From the NCBI GenBank assembly GCA_014729955.1, contig WJJA01000254.1, positions 1 to 15,491 of the forward strand: a stretch of 15,491 nt of DNA, read 5' to 3'. Of the stretch, positions 1 to 8,523 are shown piece by piece. This DNA is from a bacterium. Its GTDB lineage: Bacteria > Electryoneota > Electryoneia > Electryoneales > Electryoneaceae. Both the position numbers and the translations under genes were made by a program. Within the stretch, counting starts at the first letter, position 1, and every line of letters starts with the position of its first letter. A model generated the notes under the pieces. It was not told where the DNA came from. It saw nothing but the letters and a program-made list of their open reading frames with translations, and did not search any database.

Positions 1-122
1 CACCAAGAGTGGTCGATCCGATTCAACTTTTTGTGACCTGGCCGCAGGATCGGCAGGAGCGTTTCCTGGAGCTGTGCGGGAAAGAAATGAGACTGCTCGG
101 TTACCTGCTGCCGGAGGATTGA
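1..122 (+). CDS. C-terminal end of a possible sulfotransferase (5' truncated)
   Basis: An open frame runs in from the window edge (codons in phase with position 3) and stops at TGA 120-122, giving about 39 visible residues. The tail reads roughly DPIQLFVTWPQDRQERFLELCGKEM followed by RLLGYLLPED. A 'W-x-(n)-E/R-F-x-x-LCG-x-x-M-x-x-LGY' ending resembles the C-terminus of bacterial sulfotransferase-like proteins, where a final helix precedes an LGY motif. The PAPS-binding region that would prove this lies outside the window, so the family call is tentative; that the frame codes is more likely. It converges on the SCO1/SenC gene, with only 14 nt between the two stop codons. Confidence 0.45.
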   Translation, partial: PRVVDPIQLFVTWPQDRQERFLELCGKEMRLLGYLLPED

Positions 123-136
123 GCACCGGTTATATC

Positions 137-1009
137 TCATCGCCGTCCCGGCGCAGGATGTCCATCTTGATCGGGGCTCCTTTCATCGGCAGCCGCACGC
201 TTTTTCTTCAGTCTCTTTTCACGCAGGAACAGTCCACCGATCACGCCTCCTAGAAGCACCATGGTCAGCAAACCGCCGAGCTTCATTACGTTCGCCGCGA
301 ATAACGTGTACGACCCGGCGTCTGGATCGTAATGGAAACAGGAGAGGATCAGCTTGTCCACGGTGCTGCCGATCTTCCCCTTACCCGCTTCCAACAGCGC
401 CAGGCGTGCATCCTGTTTCTTGAATTCAATGCCGTACAGGTAGCGTGAAATTTTGCCGTTGCCGGTGAGCACAAACATCGCAGCGGCGTGGGCATACTGC
501 TGAGTTTTCTCGTGCCAGTAGTACTTGAACCCGATCGCATCCGCCAGCGCCTGGATGTTCTGCTCATCACCTACGAGGAAATGCCACGAGCCGGGCTTGG
601 CATCGTCCGGCAGCAGCGCGCGGTACCGTTTCTGCATGGCCGCGGTACGCTGCCACGTCTCGGACGGGTCGATGCTGACCGCCAGCAGACGGTATTCTTC
701 ACCCGCCGTGAAACCGACCTCTTTGGACATCTTCACAACGCCGTCCAGGACCAGGCTGCACAACATCGGGCAGTCGGAGTAGTGCAGCACCATCGCAGTC
801 GGAATGTCACCGTTGAAGTAGTCACCCAGAGTTACGCTGTCACCCTCTGCATTCACGAAACGGAGATTGCCGGGCACCTGTCCACCGAGCTGCTCTTCGA
901 TGTTGATCCCTTGCAGATCCTTTGGATCATCCAGCAGCAGCTGGGCATGTAGCGGTGCTGCGGCCGCAAGCAACAATAGCAGTGGTATCGCAAACGTTCG
1001 AGCGTTCAT
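137..1009 (-). CDS. SCO1/SenC family copper chaperone for cytochrome oxidase assembly
   Basis: This is a thioredoxin-fold protein of 290 aa. SCO1/SenC proteins deliver copper to the CuA centre of cytochrome c oxidase or act as thiol reductases outside the inner membrane. I take ATG 1009 rather than the ATG 23 codons upstream because it is followed directly by a signal peptide (MNARTFAIPLLLLLAAAAPLHAQ) and an AGGA-type ribosome site lies just upstream. The metal-binding CxxxC is seen as C80-P-M-L-C84 and the conserved histidine as H174 (YAHAAAMF). A hydrophobic segment at about residues 241-263 is followed by a very basic tail, so the protein is probably held by a C-terminal membrane anchor. 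Bacterial SCO genes often sit beside cox genes; none is visible here, so its client oxidase must be encoded elsewhere. Confidence 0.9.
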   Translation of the reverse strand: MNARTFAIPLLLLLAAAAPLHAQLLLDDPKDLQGINIEEQLGGQVPGNLRFVNAEGDSVTLGDYFNGDIPTAMVLHYSDCPMLCSLVLDGVVKMSKEVGFTAGEEYRLLAVSIDPSETWQRTAAMQKRYRALLPDDAKPGSWHFLVGDEQNIQALADAIGFKYYWHEKTQQYAHAAAMFVLTGNGKISRYLYGIEFKKQDARLALLEAGKGKIGSTVDKLILSCFHYDPDAGSYTLFAANVMKLGGLLTMVLLGGVIGGLFLREKRLKKKRAAADERSPDQDGHPAPGRR

Positions 1010-1323
1010 GGTCCTGTGTATCCTGTCAATCTGCCCGACATGCCGGTTTTGGAAAGGAATCGACCAGCAGGGTCCCATCGATCATTCTCTACAGCCTCGT
1101 GCCGGGCATTTGAAAACCCCTGCTTGAGTTTGGATTCCCTAATATGAGAAACGATGTGGTGGAAAAAAAGAAACCATGATACATGAGAGGCGGACGTGGC
1201 AAGCATTTTTTCTTTTGCGACATGACTCTGTACAGAACCAATCGCCCGACCTCAGGGAAGCCGGGCGATAGTAACAATATCTCGATTGGGGACCAAAGCG
1301 GGACCGCTTATCGTCCGCCGTGA
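1010..1323. other. Intergenic region between sucB and the SCO1/SenC gene
   Basis: This 314-nt stretch holds no credible gene. It contains the 3' hairpin assigned to sucAB (1241-1269) and the leader of the SCO1 gene. On the minus strand there is a run of seven T at about 1166-1172, preceded only by a weak CATG-tat-CATG stem, so a second termination point is possible but poorly supported. I could not find a convincing -35/-10 pair for the SCO1 gene. Confidence 0.5.
1241..1269 (-). terminator. Candidate terminator after sucB
   Basis: A perfect 8-bp inverted repeat, ATCGCCCG (1241-1248) with CGGGCGAT (1262-1269), encloses a 13-nt loop. It lies 54 nt past the sucB stop on the transcribed strand. 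The tract after it (TTGGTTCTG) is only moderately T-rich, so it may be a weak intrinsic terminator or an mRNA-stabilising 3' hairpin. Confidence 0.5.
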
Positions 1324-2742
1324 TTACACATCCAGCATCAGCCGCTCCGGACTTTCGATGCACTCCACAATACGTTTCAGGAAGGTCACCGATTCGGCGC
1401 CGTCGATGACACGATGGTCGTAGCTGAGCGCGACATACATCATCGGTCGCACTTCCACGGTGTCGTTGTCGTCCACCACGACCGGTCGTTTCTTGATGCC
1501 GTGCATGCCGAGAATACCGGACTGAGGCGGGTTCAGGATCGGGGTTGAGAGCAGCGACCCGAAAACTCCGCCGTTGGAGATGGTGAAGCTGCCGCCCTGC
1601 AACTCCTCGAGGCCGATCTTCTTTTCACGCGCACGTTTGGCGAGATCGGCGATGGTCAGCTCAATCTCGGCGAAGCTGAGCCGGTCGGCGTCACGGATGT
1701 TCGGCACAATCAGCCCGCGCTCGGTGCTGACCGCGACACCGATGTCGTAGTAATTGTTCTGGACCAGCTCTTCGCCTTCGATCATGGAATTGACCGCCGG
1801 GACACGTTGCAGCGCATCCACCGCCGCTTTCACAAAGAAGCTCATCACGCCCAGCTTGATGCCGTGCTTCTCCGCGAACGGTTCTTTCCATTTCGCACGC
1901 AGGGCCATCAGGTTGGTCATGTCGATTTCATTGAATGTCGTCAGTGTAGCGGTGTTCTGCTGGGACTCGACCAGGCGCCCGGCGATACGCTGCCGGAGCT
2001 GGGACATGCGCTTGCGGGTCTGACGTTCTCCGGGTTTGCGTTCCTCTTGCGCGGGCGGAGGGGGTGAAGCCTTCTCTTCCTTCGGCGCTTCTTTTTTCGC
2101 CTTGGCGGTCTTCGGTTCTTCACGCTTCGCAGCCTGTCGCCGGTCTTCTTCGGACGGCGTCTGCTTCACATCGGTCTCTTGATCCTTCAGCTTGAGATAA
2201 CGCACAACATCCTGCTTCAGGATCACATCATTGCGGCCGGTCGCTTCAATCTCGTCCGGGTTGAGGTTGTGCTCAACGATTAACGGTCGCGCGGCCGGGG
2301 CGACCTTGTCGAGGTCGTACTCTTCCGCGCTCGGTGCTTCCGTGTCCTCCGTTTCCTCGGCCCGTGCCGTCTCCCTCGCTTCCTCGCGCTCTTTCGAGGT
2401 TTGGACCTCGGATTCCTTTTCCTCTTCCTCTTTCTGCTCCTCTGCCTCCGGCTCAGAGTCTTTGATTTCACTCTGTGCGTCATCTCCGCCGGCATCGGCC
2501 TTGTCGGCGTCGGTGTCAATTTCACCGACCTCCTGGCCGACCTCAACGTCGCTGTCCGCTTCGACCTTGATCTTCAGAACGCCCGCGGCTTCCGCCTGAA
2601 CGGTCATCGTAACCTTGTCGGTCTCCAGCTCGAACAGCTCCTCGTCCATATCGACCCAGTCCCCGTCATTCTTTTTCCATTCGACGAGGACACCTTCGGT
2701 GATCGATTCACCAACTTCAGGCACAGTGATCGGAACACTCAT
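1324..2742 (-). CDS. sucB: Dihydrolipoamide succinyltransferase, E2 of 2-oxoglutarate dehydrogenase
   Basis: The 472-aa protein is the core E2 subunit that transfers the succinyl group from E1 to CoA in the TCA cycle. Domains in order: an N-terminal lipoyl domain (about 1-76) with the lipoylated lysine K43 in ETDKVTM; a long acidic Glu-rich linker (about 77-140); an E1/E3-binding domain (about 147-184, APAARPLIVEHNL ... GRNDVILKQDV); a Lys/Pro-rich linker (about 186-240); and the acyltransferase domain, with the catalytic HxxxD at H443/D447 (SYDHRVIDGAE). The start is 6 nt after the sucA stop, and an AAGGAG lies 11 nt upstream inside the sucA end, so the two genes are co-transcribed and probably coupled. 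No lpd (E3) gene is present. The succinyltransferase assignment over a pyruvate-type E2 rests mainly on the adjacent sucA. Confidence 0.95.
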   Translation of the reverse strand: MSVPITVPEVGESITEGVLVEWKKNDGDWVDMDEELFELETDKVTMTVQAEAAGVLKIKVEADSDVEVGQEVGEIDTDADKADAGGDDAQSEIKDSEPEAEEQKEEEEKESEVQTSKEREEARETARAEETEDTEAPSAEEYDLDKVAPAARPLIVEHNLNPDEIEATGRNDVILKQDVVRYLKLKDQETDVKQTPSEEDRRQAAKREEPKTAKAKKEAPKEEKASPPPPAQEERKPGERQTRKRMSQLRQRIAGRLVESQQNTATLTTFNEIDMTNLMALRAKWKEPFAEKHGIKLGVMSFFVKAAVDALQRVPAVNSMIEGEELVQNNYYDIGVAVSTERGLIVPNIRDADRLSFAEIELTIADLAKRAREKKIGLEELQGGSFTISNGGVFGSLLSTPILNPPQSGILGMHGIKKRPVVVDDNDTVEVRPMMYVALSYDHRVIDGAESVTFLKRIVECIESPERLMLDV

Positions 2743-2748
2743 GGCGAC

Positions 2749-5523
2749 TCAGGCTCCTTCCGGCAGGGTGGCGATATCGTGCAGGGACGCTTCGCTGGTG
2801 ATCGCGGAATCGACGATACGGTCCTGCTCTTCCTTGTGACGTTTCAGCGAACCGGTAGCGGGGCTGGCGGCATACCCGCGCCCGATGTACCGGATGTTGT
2901 GATCCGGGAAAAGGTACTGCAACCACGGTCGCATGAAGGACCACGCCCCGCGGTTCTTCGTCTCCTCCTGAGCCCAGACCACCTCTTCCACATCTTTGTA
3001 CGTATCGACAATCTTGTCCATAGCTTCGCGACTCAAGGGGTAGAGCTGCTCGACGCGCACCAGCGCGACATCGTCCGCTCCAACTTCATCGCGCTTGTCC
3101 AGCAGATCCCAGTAGATTTTGCCTGAGCTGAATACCACGCGCCGCACGCCGGACGGGTCGAGGTCGTCGGGGATGATTTCCCGGAAGGTGCCGTCGGTCA
3201 GGTCTTTGACGGGCGACATGGCACGCTTGTGACGCAACATGCTTTTCGGCGACATGATGATCAGAGGGCGACGAAACGGCCGCTTCATCTGGCGACGCAG
3301 CACATGAAAATACTGCGCCGGTGTCGTAAGGTTACAGACCTGGATGTTGTCCTCGGCAGCAGCGTCCAGGTAGCGTTCGAGGTAAGCGTTAGAATGCTCC
3401 GGTCCCTGCCCCTCGTACCCGTGCGGCAGCAGCATCACCAGCCCGCTGTAGCGCTGCCATTTGCTGGCGGAGGTGGTGATGAACTGGTCGATAATCACCT
3501 GCGCGCCGTTGGCGAAATCGCCGAACTGCGCCTCCCACAGCACCAGCATGCGTGGTTCGGAAAGTGTGTAGCCGTACTCGAATCCAAGCACCGCCGCTTC
3601 CGACAGCGGACTGTTGTAAACACAGAACCGGGCCTGGTCCTCGGATATGTGCATCAAAGGTGTGTACTCTTCCATGGTCTCGAGATCGTGCCACACCGCA
3701 TGCCGCTGGCTGAAGGTGCCGCGCTGGGAATCCTGTCCGCTCAAACGAACCGGCATGCCTTCCTGCAAGAGCGTGCCGAACGCGAGCGATTCCGCGAACG
3801 ACCAGTCGACCTCACCGCCCTCTTCGACCGTCTTCAGTCGTTTCGGGAGGTGACGTTTCACCTTCGGATTCAAGTTGAAACCCTCGGGTACGGTATTCAG
3901 AACCTCGGCCACATGCAGCAGGGACTCTCGACTGACCTTCGTGTCGGCCGGATCATAGCTGTATTCTTCGGCAAGCCCCTCCCAGAAGGCATCGGCGGTC
4001 TGCACCTCCAGCTCGGGTTGTGTCTCGCGTGCAAATTCAAAATGACGCTGAAGCTGGGACTGAAATTCCTCGGCATGCCGTTCCGCTTCCTCTTCCGTGA
4101 GGGTGCCGTCCTCGATCAGCCGCCGACGGTAGATTTTCATCGCACTGTCATGATTGCGGATCTTCTTGTAGAGCTGCGGCTGGGTGAAGGCGGGTTCATC
4201 GCCCTCGTTGTGGCCGTGCCGACGGTAACAGATCATGTCCACGATCACATCACGCCCGAACTTCTGACGGAATCGCAGGGCCAGCTCAGTGACGAATACC
4301 GTCGCCTCGGGATCGTCACCGTTCACATGGAAAATCGGCGCATCGATCATCTTCGCGACGTCGGTGGCGTACCCGGTCGAACGGGCATCGCTCGGGTCCG
4401 TGGTGAAACCGATCTGGTTGTTGACGATGATATGCACGGTGCCGCCGGTACGATACCCTTCCAACTGCGACAGGTTCATGGTCTCGCCGACCAGGCCCTG
4501 GCCCGCGAAGGCGGCGTCGCCGTGAATCAGCAACGGCAGGACCGTTTTCCGCACATCCGTATCGTTGTGCTGCCGCTGCTTCGCACGTGTTTTCCCTTCC
4601 ACTACCGGATTGACCGCTTCGAGGTGCGACGGGTTGGCCGTCAGGCTGATGTGGACGCTACGGCCGTATCGATTGCGGTGGTCGGAGCTGAATCCCTTGT
4701 GATACTTCACGTCGCCGTCCCCGCCGACCGATTCCGGGATGAAATTGCCCTCGAACTCGCTGAAGATCATCGAGTAGGATTTGTCGAGGATGTTGGAAAG
4801 GACGTTCAGGCGACCGCGGTGTGCCATGCCCAGCACGATCTCATGAATATCCTCCTCCGGCGCCAGTTCCACCAGGGCATGCAGGGCCGGGATCAGGGTT
4901 TCGGCGCCCTCGAGGCTGAAACGCTTCTGCCCGGGGTAACGTGTCTGGATAAACTTCTCGAACATCTCAGCATCGGACAACAAGCCGAGGATTTCCTCTT
5001 TCTGCTCCCGGCTGTAATCGGGACGGTTACGCACCGGCTCCATCTCCTGCTGCAGCCAACGGCGTATCTCCGTGTCCTCGATATGCGTGTATTGCACGCC
5101 CACCGACCGGCAGTAGGTGTCTTTCAGATGTTGAATAATATCCTTCAGTTTCGCGCGCTTGGGCGCTCCGGCGAGGTGACCTGTGTCGAACTCTTTATCG
5201 AGGTCGGCATCGCTGAACTCGAACTGTTCCAACTCCAGCGCCGGAATGGTGCCGGGACCTTCTTCAAGCGGGTTGGTTTTCGCCGCTGCATGACCCTGGC
5301 TGCGGTAAGCGTAGATCAGACTTGCGACCTGGGACTGCTCATGAGCACGCCCGGCCGCCACATCGCTCGCCGCGCCGGGACTCATCGCAAGCTCGAACCC
5401 CTCAAAGAAAAACTGCCAGGATTCCGGCAGGTTTGAAGGGTCCTCTTTCCACTGAGTGTACAACTGATCGACATACTCCGCGCTCAACGTCGTCGCGGAC
5501 GGTGCATTGATCGATTGACTCAT
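2749..5523 (-). CDS. sucA: 2-oxoglutarate dehydrogenase E1 component
   Basis: The 924-aa thiamine-diphosphate enzyme decarboxylates 2-oxoglutarate and passes the succinyl group to E2 lipoate. Its length is close to the usual 930 or so for this family. The N-terminal helix (about 12-45, YVDQLYTQWKEDPSNLPESW) is the usual E2/E3-contact segment of OGDH E1. Active-site signatures are all visible: HRGRLNVL (235-242), NPSHLEAVNP (297-306), GDAAFAGQG for the ThDP/Mg site (335-343), NNQIGFTT (368-375), HVNGDDPEA (399-407) and RRHGHNEGDEP (about 430-440). ATG 5523 is supported by an AGAGG about 6 nt upstream. It is first gene of the sucA-sucB unit. The complete motif set means it should be active. Confidence 0.97.
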   Translation of the reverse strand: MSQSINAPSATTLSAEYVDQLYTQWKEDPSNLPESWQFFFEGFELAMSPGAASDVAAGRAHEQSQVASLIYAYRSQGHAAAKTNPLEEGPGTIPALELEQFEFSDADLDKEFDTGHLAGAPKRAKLKDIIQHLKDTYCRSVGVQYTHIEDTEIRRWLQQEMEPVRNRPDYSREQKEEILGLLSDAEMFEKFIQTRYPGQKRFSLEGAETLIPALHALVELAPEEDIHEIVLGMAHRGRLNVLSNILDKSYSMIFSEFEGNFIPESVGGDGDVKYHKGFSSDHRNRYGRSVHISLTANPSHLEAVNPVVEGKTRAKQRQHNDTDVRKTVLPLLIHGDAAFAGQGLVGETMNLSQLEGYRTGGTVHIIVNNQIGFTTDPSDARSTGYATDVAKMIDAPIFHVNGDDPEATVFVTELALRFRQKFGRDVIVDMICYRRHGHNEGDEPAFTQPQLYKKIRNHDSAMKIYRRRLIEDGTLTEEEAERHAEEFQSQLQRHFEFARETQPELEVQTADAFWEGLAEEYSYDPADTKVSRESLLHVAEVLNTVPEGFNLNPKVKRHLPKRLKTVEEGGEVDWSFAESLAFGTLLQEGMPVRLSGQDSQRGTFSQRHAVWHDLETMEEYTPLMHISEDQARFCVYNSPLSEAAVLGFEYGYTLSEPRMLVLWEAQFGDFANGAQVIIDQFITTSASKWQRYSGLVMLLPHGYEGQGPEHSNAYLERYLDAAAEDNIQVCNLTTPAQYFHVLRRQMKRPFRRPLIIMSPKSMLRHKRAMSPVKDLTDGTFREIIPDDLDPSGVRRVVFSSGKIYWDLLDKRDEVGADDVALVRVEQLYPLSREAMDKIVDTYKDVEEVVWAQEETKNRGAWSFMRPWLQYLFPDHNIRYIGRGYAASPATGSLKRHKEEQDRIVDSAITSEASLHDIATLPEGA

Positions 5524-5852
5524 GGCCGCCTCTAGCGTCCCTCTCTTTTCACTTCACTTCCGGTTTCGGGCGACGTCGAACGGACAGAACTACCGCCCAA
5601 GCGCCGCTTCTGAAGCTGGTAATGTATTAAGAATTAGGGGGGCCTATCAGCAGGAAAGTTACGTTTGCGGCGGTTTTTGGAGAACGATTTGAATGAAGAT
5701 CTGAGAAGATGTTTAAAGACCTGTTCGAGTGAGACTACAAGGCATCATTAACACCCCGTCCCGGCTGTGCAAATTGCAGCGGGACAGGGGTGATCAAAAG
5801 TAGCGTACAGATCAACTTCTGCAATACATCGTTTGCACAGGTTGCGATACCG
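5524..5852. other. Intergenic region upstream of sucA
   Basis: This 329-nt stretch has no credible coding sequence. It holds the sucA leader and a hairpin near 5752-5792 that lies past the end of the Fe-S subunit gene. The only minus-strand promoter candidate I see is poor: TTGTAG, 17 nt, TTTAAA, which would sit about 190 nt before the sucA start. I do not annotate it separately. Confidence 0.4.
5752..5792 (-). terminator. Candidate terminator of the Mo/Fe-S operon
   Basis: A long imperfect hairpin: CACCCC (5752-5757) pairs with GGGGTG (5787-5792), GTCCC (5758-5762) with GGGAC (5781-5785), and GCTG (5764-5767) with CAGC (5777-5780), with single-base bulges and a 9-nt loop. It lies about 60 nt past the stop of the Fe-S subunit gene. 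Neither side has a strong T tract, so intrinsic termination is uncertain although the stem is substantial. Confidence 0.45.
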
Positions 5853-6359
5853 TCAGTAATTAAAGTTTTCCGCAATCTCTTTGGCGAACTGTTCACGTTT
5901 GCGCTTGGACGCTTCGTTTGGTTTCACCCAACGCAGTGCCTTGGTGGTGCAGCCGGTGACACAGGCCGGCTCGAGGCCCCGGTCGATGCGATCCTTACAG
6001 TAATCGCACTTGGTCGCCTTGCCATTCTCCTCGTCCCACTGAGGCACCCCCCAGGGGCAGGCGGTGATGCACGCCTTGCAGCCGACACAGAGGTCCCGGT
6101 CTACCCAGACAATACCATCCTCTCGTTTTTTCATCGCGCCGGTCGGGCAGGCGGCCATGCACCAGGCCTGTTCGCAATGGAAGCAGGGCAGGAACAGGAA
6201 CTGCGCTCGAGGTACGCCGTCCCTCACCTTCGGACCGACTTTGACAATCAGGCAGTGCTGCGGACCCGGGCCGAGATCATGTTCGTTCTTGCAGTGGATC
6301 TCGCAGGCGTGACAGCCGATGCAGCGTTTCAGATCCTGGTCGATGTAATGCTCGCTCAC
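5853..6359 (-). CDS. Four-cluster [4Fe-4S] electron-transfer subunit of a molybdoenzyme (DmsB/PsrB-like)
   Basis: This 168-aa ferredoxin-like protein is the electron-transfer partner expected for the molybdopterin subunit encoded just upstream. Sixteen cysteines form four [4Fe-4S] motifs: C13-x2-C16-x2-C19-x3-C23; CFHCEQAWCMAACP; CVGCKACITACP; and CDYCKDRIDRGLEPACVTGC. This is the DmsB/PsrB/PhsB arrangement. The frame is open further upstream, but I choose GTG 6359 (VSEHYIDQD) because an AGGAG sits 7 nt before it and the residues before it (RRRYRLECPRG...) do not look like this family. There is no signal peptide and no membrane segment, so it should be cytoplasmic. It follows the Mo subunit by 73 nt. 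No NrfD/PsrC-type membrane anchor gene follows; the next gene is sucA. Confidence 0.88.
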   Translation of the reverse strand: MSEHYIDQDLKRCIGCHACEIHCKNEHDLGPGPQHCLIVKVGPKVRDGVPRAQFLFLPCFHCEQAWCMAACPTGAMKKREDGIVWVDRDLCVGCKACITACPWGVPQWDEENGKATKCDYCKDRIDRGLEPACVTGCTTKALRWVKPNEASKRKREQFAKEIAENFNY

Positions 6360-6366
6360 AATGTAT

Positions 6367-6371
6367 CTCCT
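6367..6371 (-). promoter_or_regulatory. Ribosome binding site fixing the GTG start of the Fe-S subunit
   Basis: AGGAG on the minus strand lies 7 nt upstream of GTG 6359. It supports the GTG over the ATG 32 codons further upstream at 6455, which overlaps the end of the Mo subunit gene and would add an atypical basic leader. Confidence 0.7.
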
Positions 6372-6432
6372 GAACCAGAAGTGTTGACGTTTTCTAATCG
6401 CCCCTCGCCCTCGAGGGCACTCCAACCGGTAT

Positions 6433-8523
6433 CTACGCCTTTGCGATCTGCACAAAGGTGTCGGTCAGCGGGCAGTTACCGCCCACGGTCTGGCGCAACT
6501 TGCCGGTCGAAAGCTGCATGTTTTTCACACCTTTGCCAAACGAACGCGACCGTACCGGCACCGTGTCCCCGAACCCGTGCAGCATGAAGACAGCGTCCGG
6601 GTGTATGAAGTCCGTTACCTCGAGGGTGCCTGTCTGCGGCTTGTCTTCTTCTTCCGGGGTGAGGGTGATCTTGTCGCCCGTCTTCAGTCCAAGGTTCTTC
6701 GCACGACTGGTGTGGATGTAGATCGTATTCTCCGGCGTTATCTCATGCAAAAGCGGGTTGTTGGCCGTGGTACGCCCCTGCGTATGCACCGCTTTTTTCC
6801 CGGTGATGAGACGGAACTTGTCGCCGTTAAACTCCGGAGGTGCCTCGTAGGGAGCCCAGCACGGCACCCCGCAATCGGTCAGCTCATCGCACTGCAGTTC
6901 GATCTTCCCGCTGCGCTTCTTGAACTTGAGACCGTCCTTGCGGTCGTACCAGATCTCCTCGTCCGTCAGCTTGATTTCGCCTGTTTCCTCGAAATCCTTA
7001 TGCGTATACCCGGTACCTTCGAGCTGCCAGTCGATTTCCTCTTCGATGGTCTCGTACGGCAGGAACTCGTCGATGCCGAGACGCTTGGCGAGCTGCTTGT
7101 AGATCCACCAGCGCGGCCTGCTGTCGAAGCGCGGTTCCACCGCCTGCTGCCGCAGGGCCAAGCGCGGCTTCAACCCTTTGCGCACGATCACATTGTCCGT
7201 ACGCTCCAGGTAGGTGCATTCCGGCAGGATCACATCGGCATTCCAGGCGGTTTCGCTCCAGTTCACATCCACGGAGACCAGGATGTCGAGCTTCTCCAGC
7301 GCCTGCTTGAACGCCGCGGGATCGGGAAGGCTTGCAAGGGGATCATGACGCTGGGCAATGTAACCGCGGATCGGGTAAGGGTCTTCTTCGAGAATCGCCT
7401 TCGGCAGCAGCTGCGCCATACCCCAACCCTTGCCAAGGTGATGGCAGGTCGTGCCGATGCCGTCAAACCGTTCACTCTCCTCCGGTTTCGGTGCCTGACC
7501 GGTCAATTGCCTGATCTTGACTCCGACATCGCCGGGTCCCTTCGGGAACACCATCCCGCCCGGCGCTTCATAGGTTCCCAGCAGGGCATTGATCGCATAA
7601 AGCGCCCGGCGCAGGTAGTAATCGTTCGATCCCCAGGCGGTCATGTAGCCCGGGTACAGCAGCACCGACGGCGCCGCTTCGGCCATGTCACGGGCCACAC
7701 GCCGGATCGCATCTGCCGGCATCCCGGACGCCTGCTCGGCGAACTCCGGTGTATAGTCTCGTGCAAATGCCGCCAGATCGTCGAAACCGTTTACCCAGTC
7801 CGCGATAAATTCACGGTTGACCAGGTTCTCTTTGATCAGAACATGCAGCATCGCCGACGCGATCGCATAATCCGACCCGGGCTTCACGACATACAGGTTG
7901 GTCGCTTTGCTGCCCGTGTAGGTCCAGCGCACATCGATATGGGTAAAGGTCGTACCACGTTCAATCAAATCGATAATGTTCTTCGCCTCGCCGGTACCGA
8001 CCGCTTCGAGGAAGTTGCGTCCGAAGCTCAGCAGGTACTTGCAGCGCTTGTAGTCGTAGGCGACGCCGTTACGTGCCAGCCCGGTCATCGACATATGCGC
8101 GTTGTGTACGCTGTTCGAACAGGTGGCATGATGGTTGAAGTAGTTGGGCGAACCGTACGCCTGGAAGAACGTCCGGTGAAACTCACGGTGCGGCCCGCCG
8201 CGGTCGCTCATTACCAGCGCTTTGGCACCGTGCTTCTCTTTGATCGCTGCCAGCTTGTCGGCGACGAAGTCCAGCGCTTCGTCCCAGGCAGCCTTTTTCC
8301 AGCGGCCGGAACCACGAGCCCCGTCACGCAACAGAGGGGTCTGCGGGCGCTCATCATCGTATTCAAATGCGCGTCCTGCCGCACCGCGCGGGCAGAGGTT
8401 GTAACCGCCGGTCACATGCGGATTGCCCCAGATGTGTTTCACACGGCCGTCGCGCACCTCCACGGTGATCGGGCAACGGAACGTGCACATGCCGCAAATG
8501 CTGTGGACGAATCGTGTCGCCAT
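6433..8523 (-). CDS. Molybdopterin-dependent oxidoreductase catalytic subunit, PsrA/PhsA-like, without Tat signal
   Basis: The 696-aa protein belongs to the DMSO reductase superfamily. An N-terminal [4Fe-4S] site is formed by C10-x2-C13-x3-C17 and C44 (NLCPRGAAG). C135 in HHATCSNSVHNAHMS is the likely molybdenum ligand, as in polysulfide and thiosulfate reductases. The C-terminal part has the cofactor-binding barrel pattern (FRLITGKKAVHTQGRT, then TGDKITLTPEEE and GGNCPLTDTFVQ). Unlike PsrA/PhsA it starts directly at MATRFVHSICGMC with no twin-arginine leader, so the enzyme should face the cytoplasm. ATG 8523 has AAGGA 6-7 nt upstream. It heads a two-gene unit with the Fe-S subunit and is divergent from a TauE/SafE exporter. 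A sulfur substrate is an inference from family and neighbour; other oxyanions or organic substrates are possible. Confidence 0.88.
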   Translation of the reverse strand: MATRFVHSICGMCTFRCPITVEVRDGRVKHIWGNPHVTGGYNLCPRGAAGRAFEYDDERPQTPLLRDGARGSGRWKKAAWDEALDFVADKLAAIKEKHGAKALVMSDRGGPHREFHRTFFQAYGSPNYFNHHATCSNSVHNAHMSMTGLARNGVAYDYKRCKYLLSFGRNFLEAVGTGEAKNIIDLIERGTTFTHIDVRWTYTGSKATNLYVVKPGSDYAIASAMLHVLIKENLVNREFIADWVNGFDDLAAFARDYTPEFAEQASGMPADAIRRVARDMAEAAPSVLLYPGYMTAWGSNDYYLRRALYAINALLGTYEAPGGMVFPKGPGDVGVKIRQLTGQAPKPEESERFDGIGTTCHHLGKGWGMAQLLPKAILEEDPYPIRGYIAQRHDPLASLPDPAAFKQALEKLDILVSVDVNWSETAWNADVILPECTYLERTDNVIVRKGLKPRLALRQQAVEPRFDSRPRWWIYKQLAKRLGIDEFLPYETIEEEIDWQLEGTGYTHKDFEETGEIKLTDEEIWYDRKDGLKFKKRSGKIELQCDELTDCGVPCWAPYEAPPEFNGDKFRLITGKKAVHTQGRTTANNPLLHEITPENTIYIHTSRAKNLGLKTGDKITLTPEEEDKPQTGTLEVTDFIHPDAVFMLHGFGDTVPVRSRSFGKGVKNMQLSTGKLRQTVGGNCPLTDTFVQIAKA

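Noticed and set aside
141..153. CGCCG-TCC-CGGCG hairpin near the stop of the SCO1/SenC gene as a terminator for the left-edge gene
   Set aside because: It is only 5 bp, lies within the SCO1 coding sequence, and has no T run after it.
3229..5436. A 735-codon plus-strand open frame opposite sucA
   Set aside because: sucA on the other strand has complete family motifs. The antisense frame is the usual shadow of a GC-rich coding region and resembles no protein I know.
6407..6418. Perfect 12-bp palindrome GCCCTCGAGGGC between the Mo and Fe-S subunit genes
   Set aside because: It has no loop and no T tract and is GC-rich as its surroundings are. It could be an mRNA processing or protein site, but nothing else supports it.
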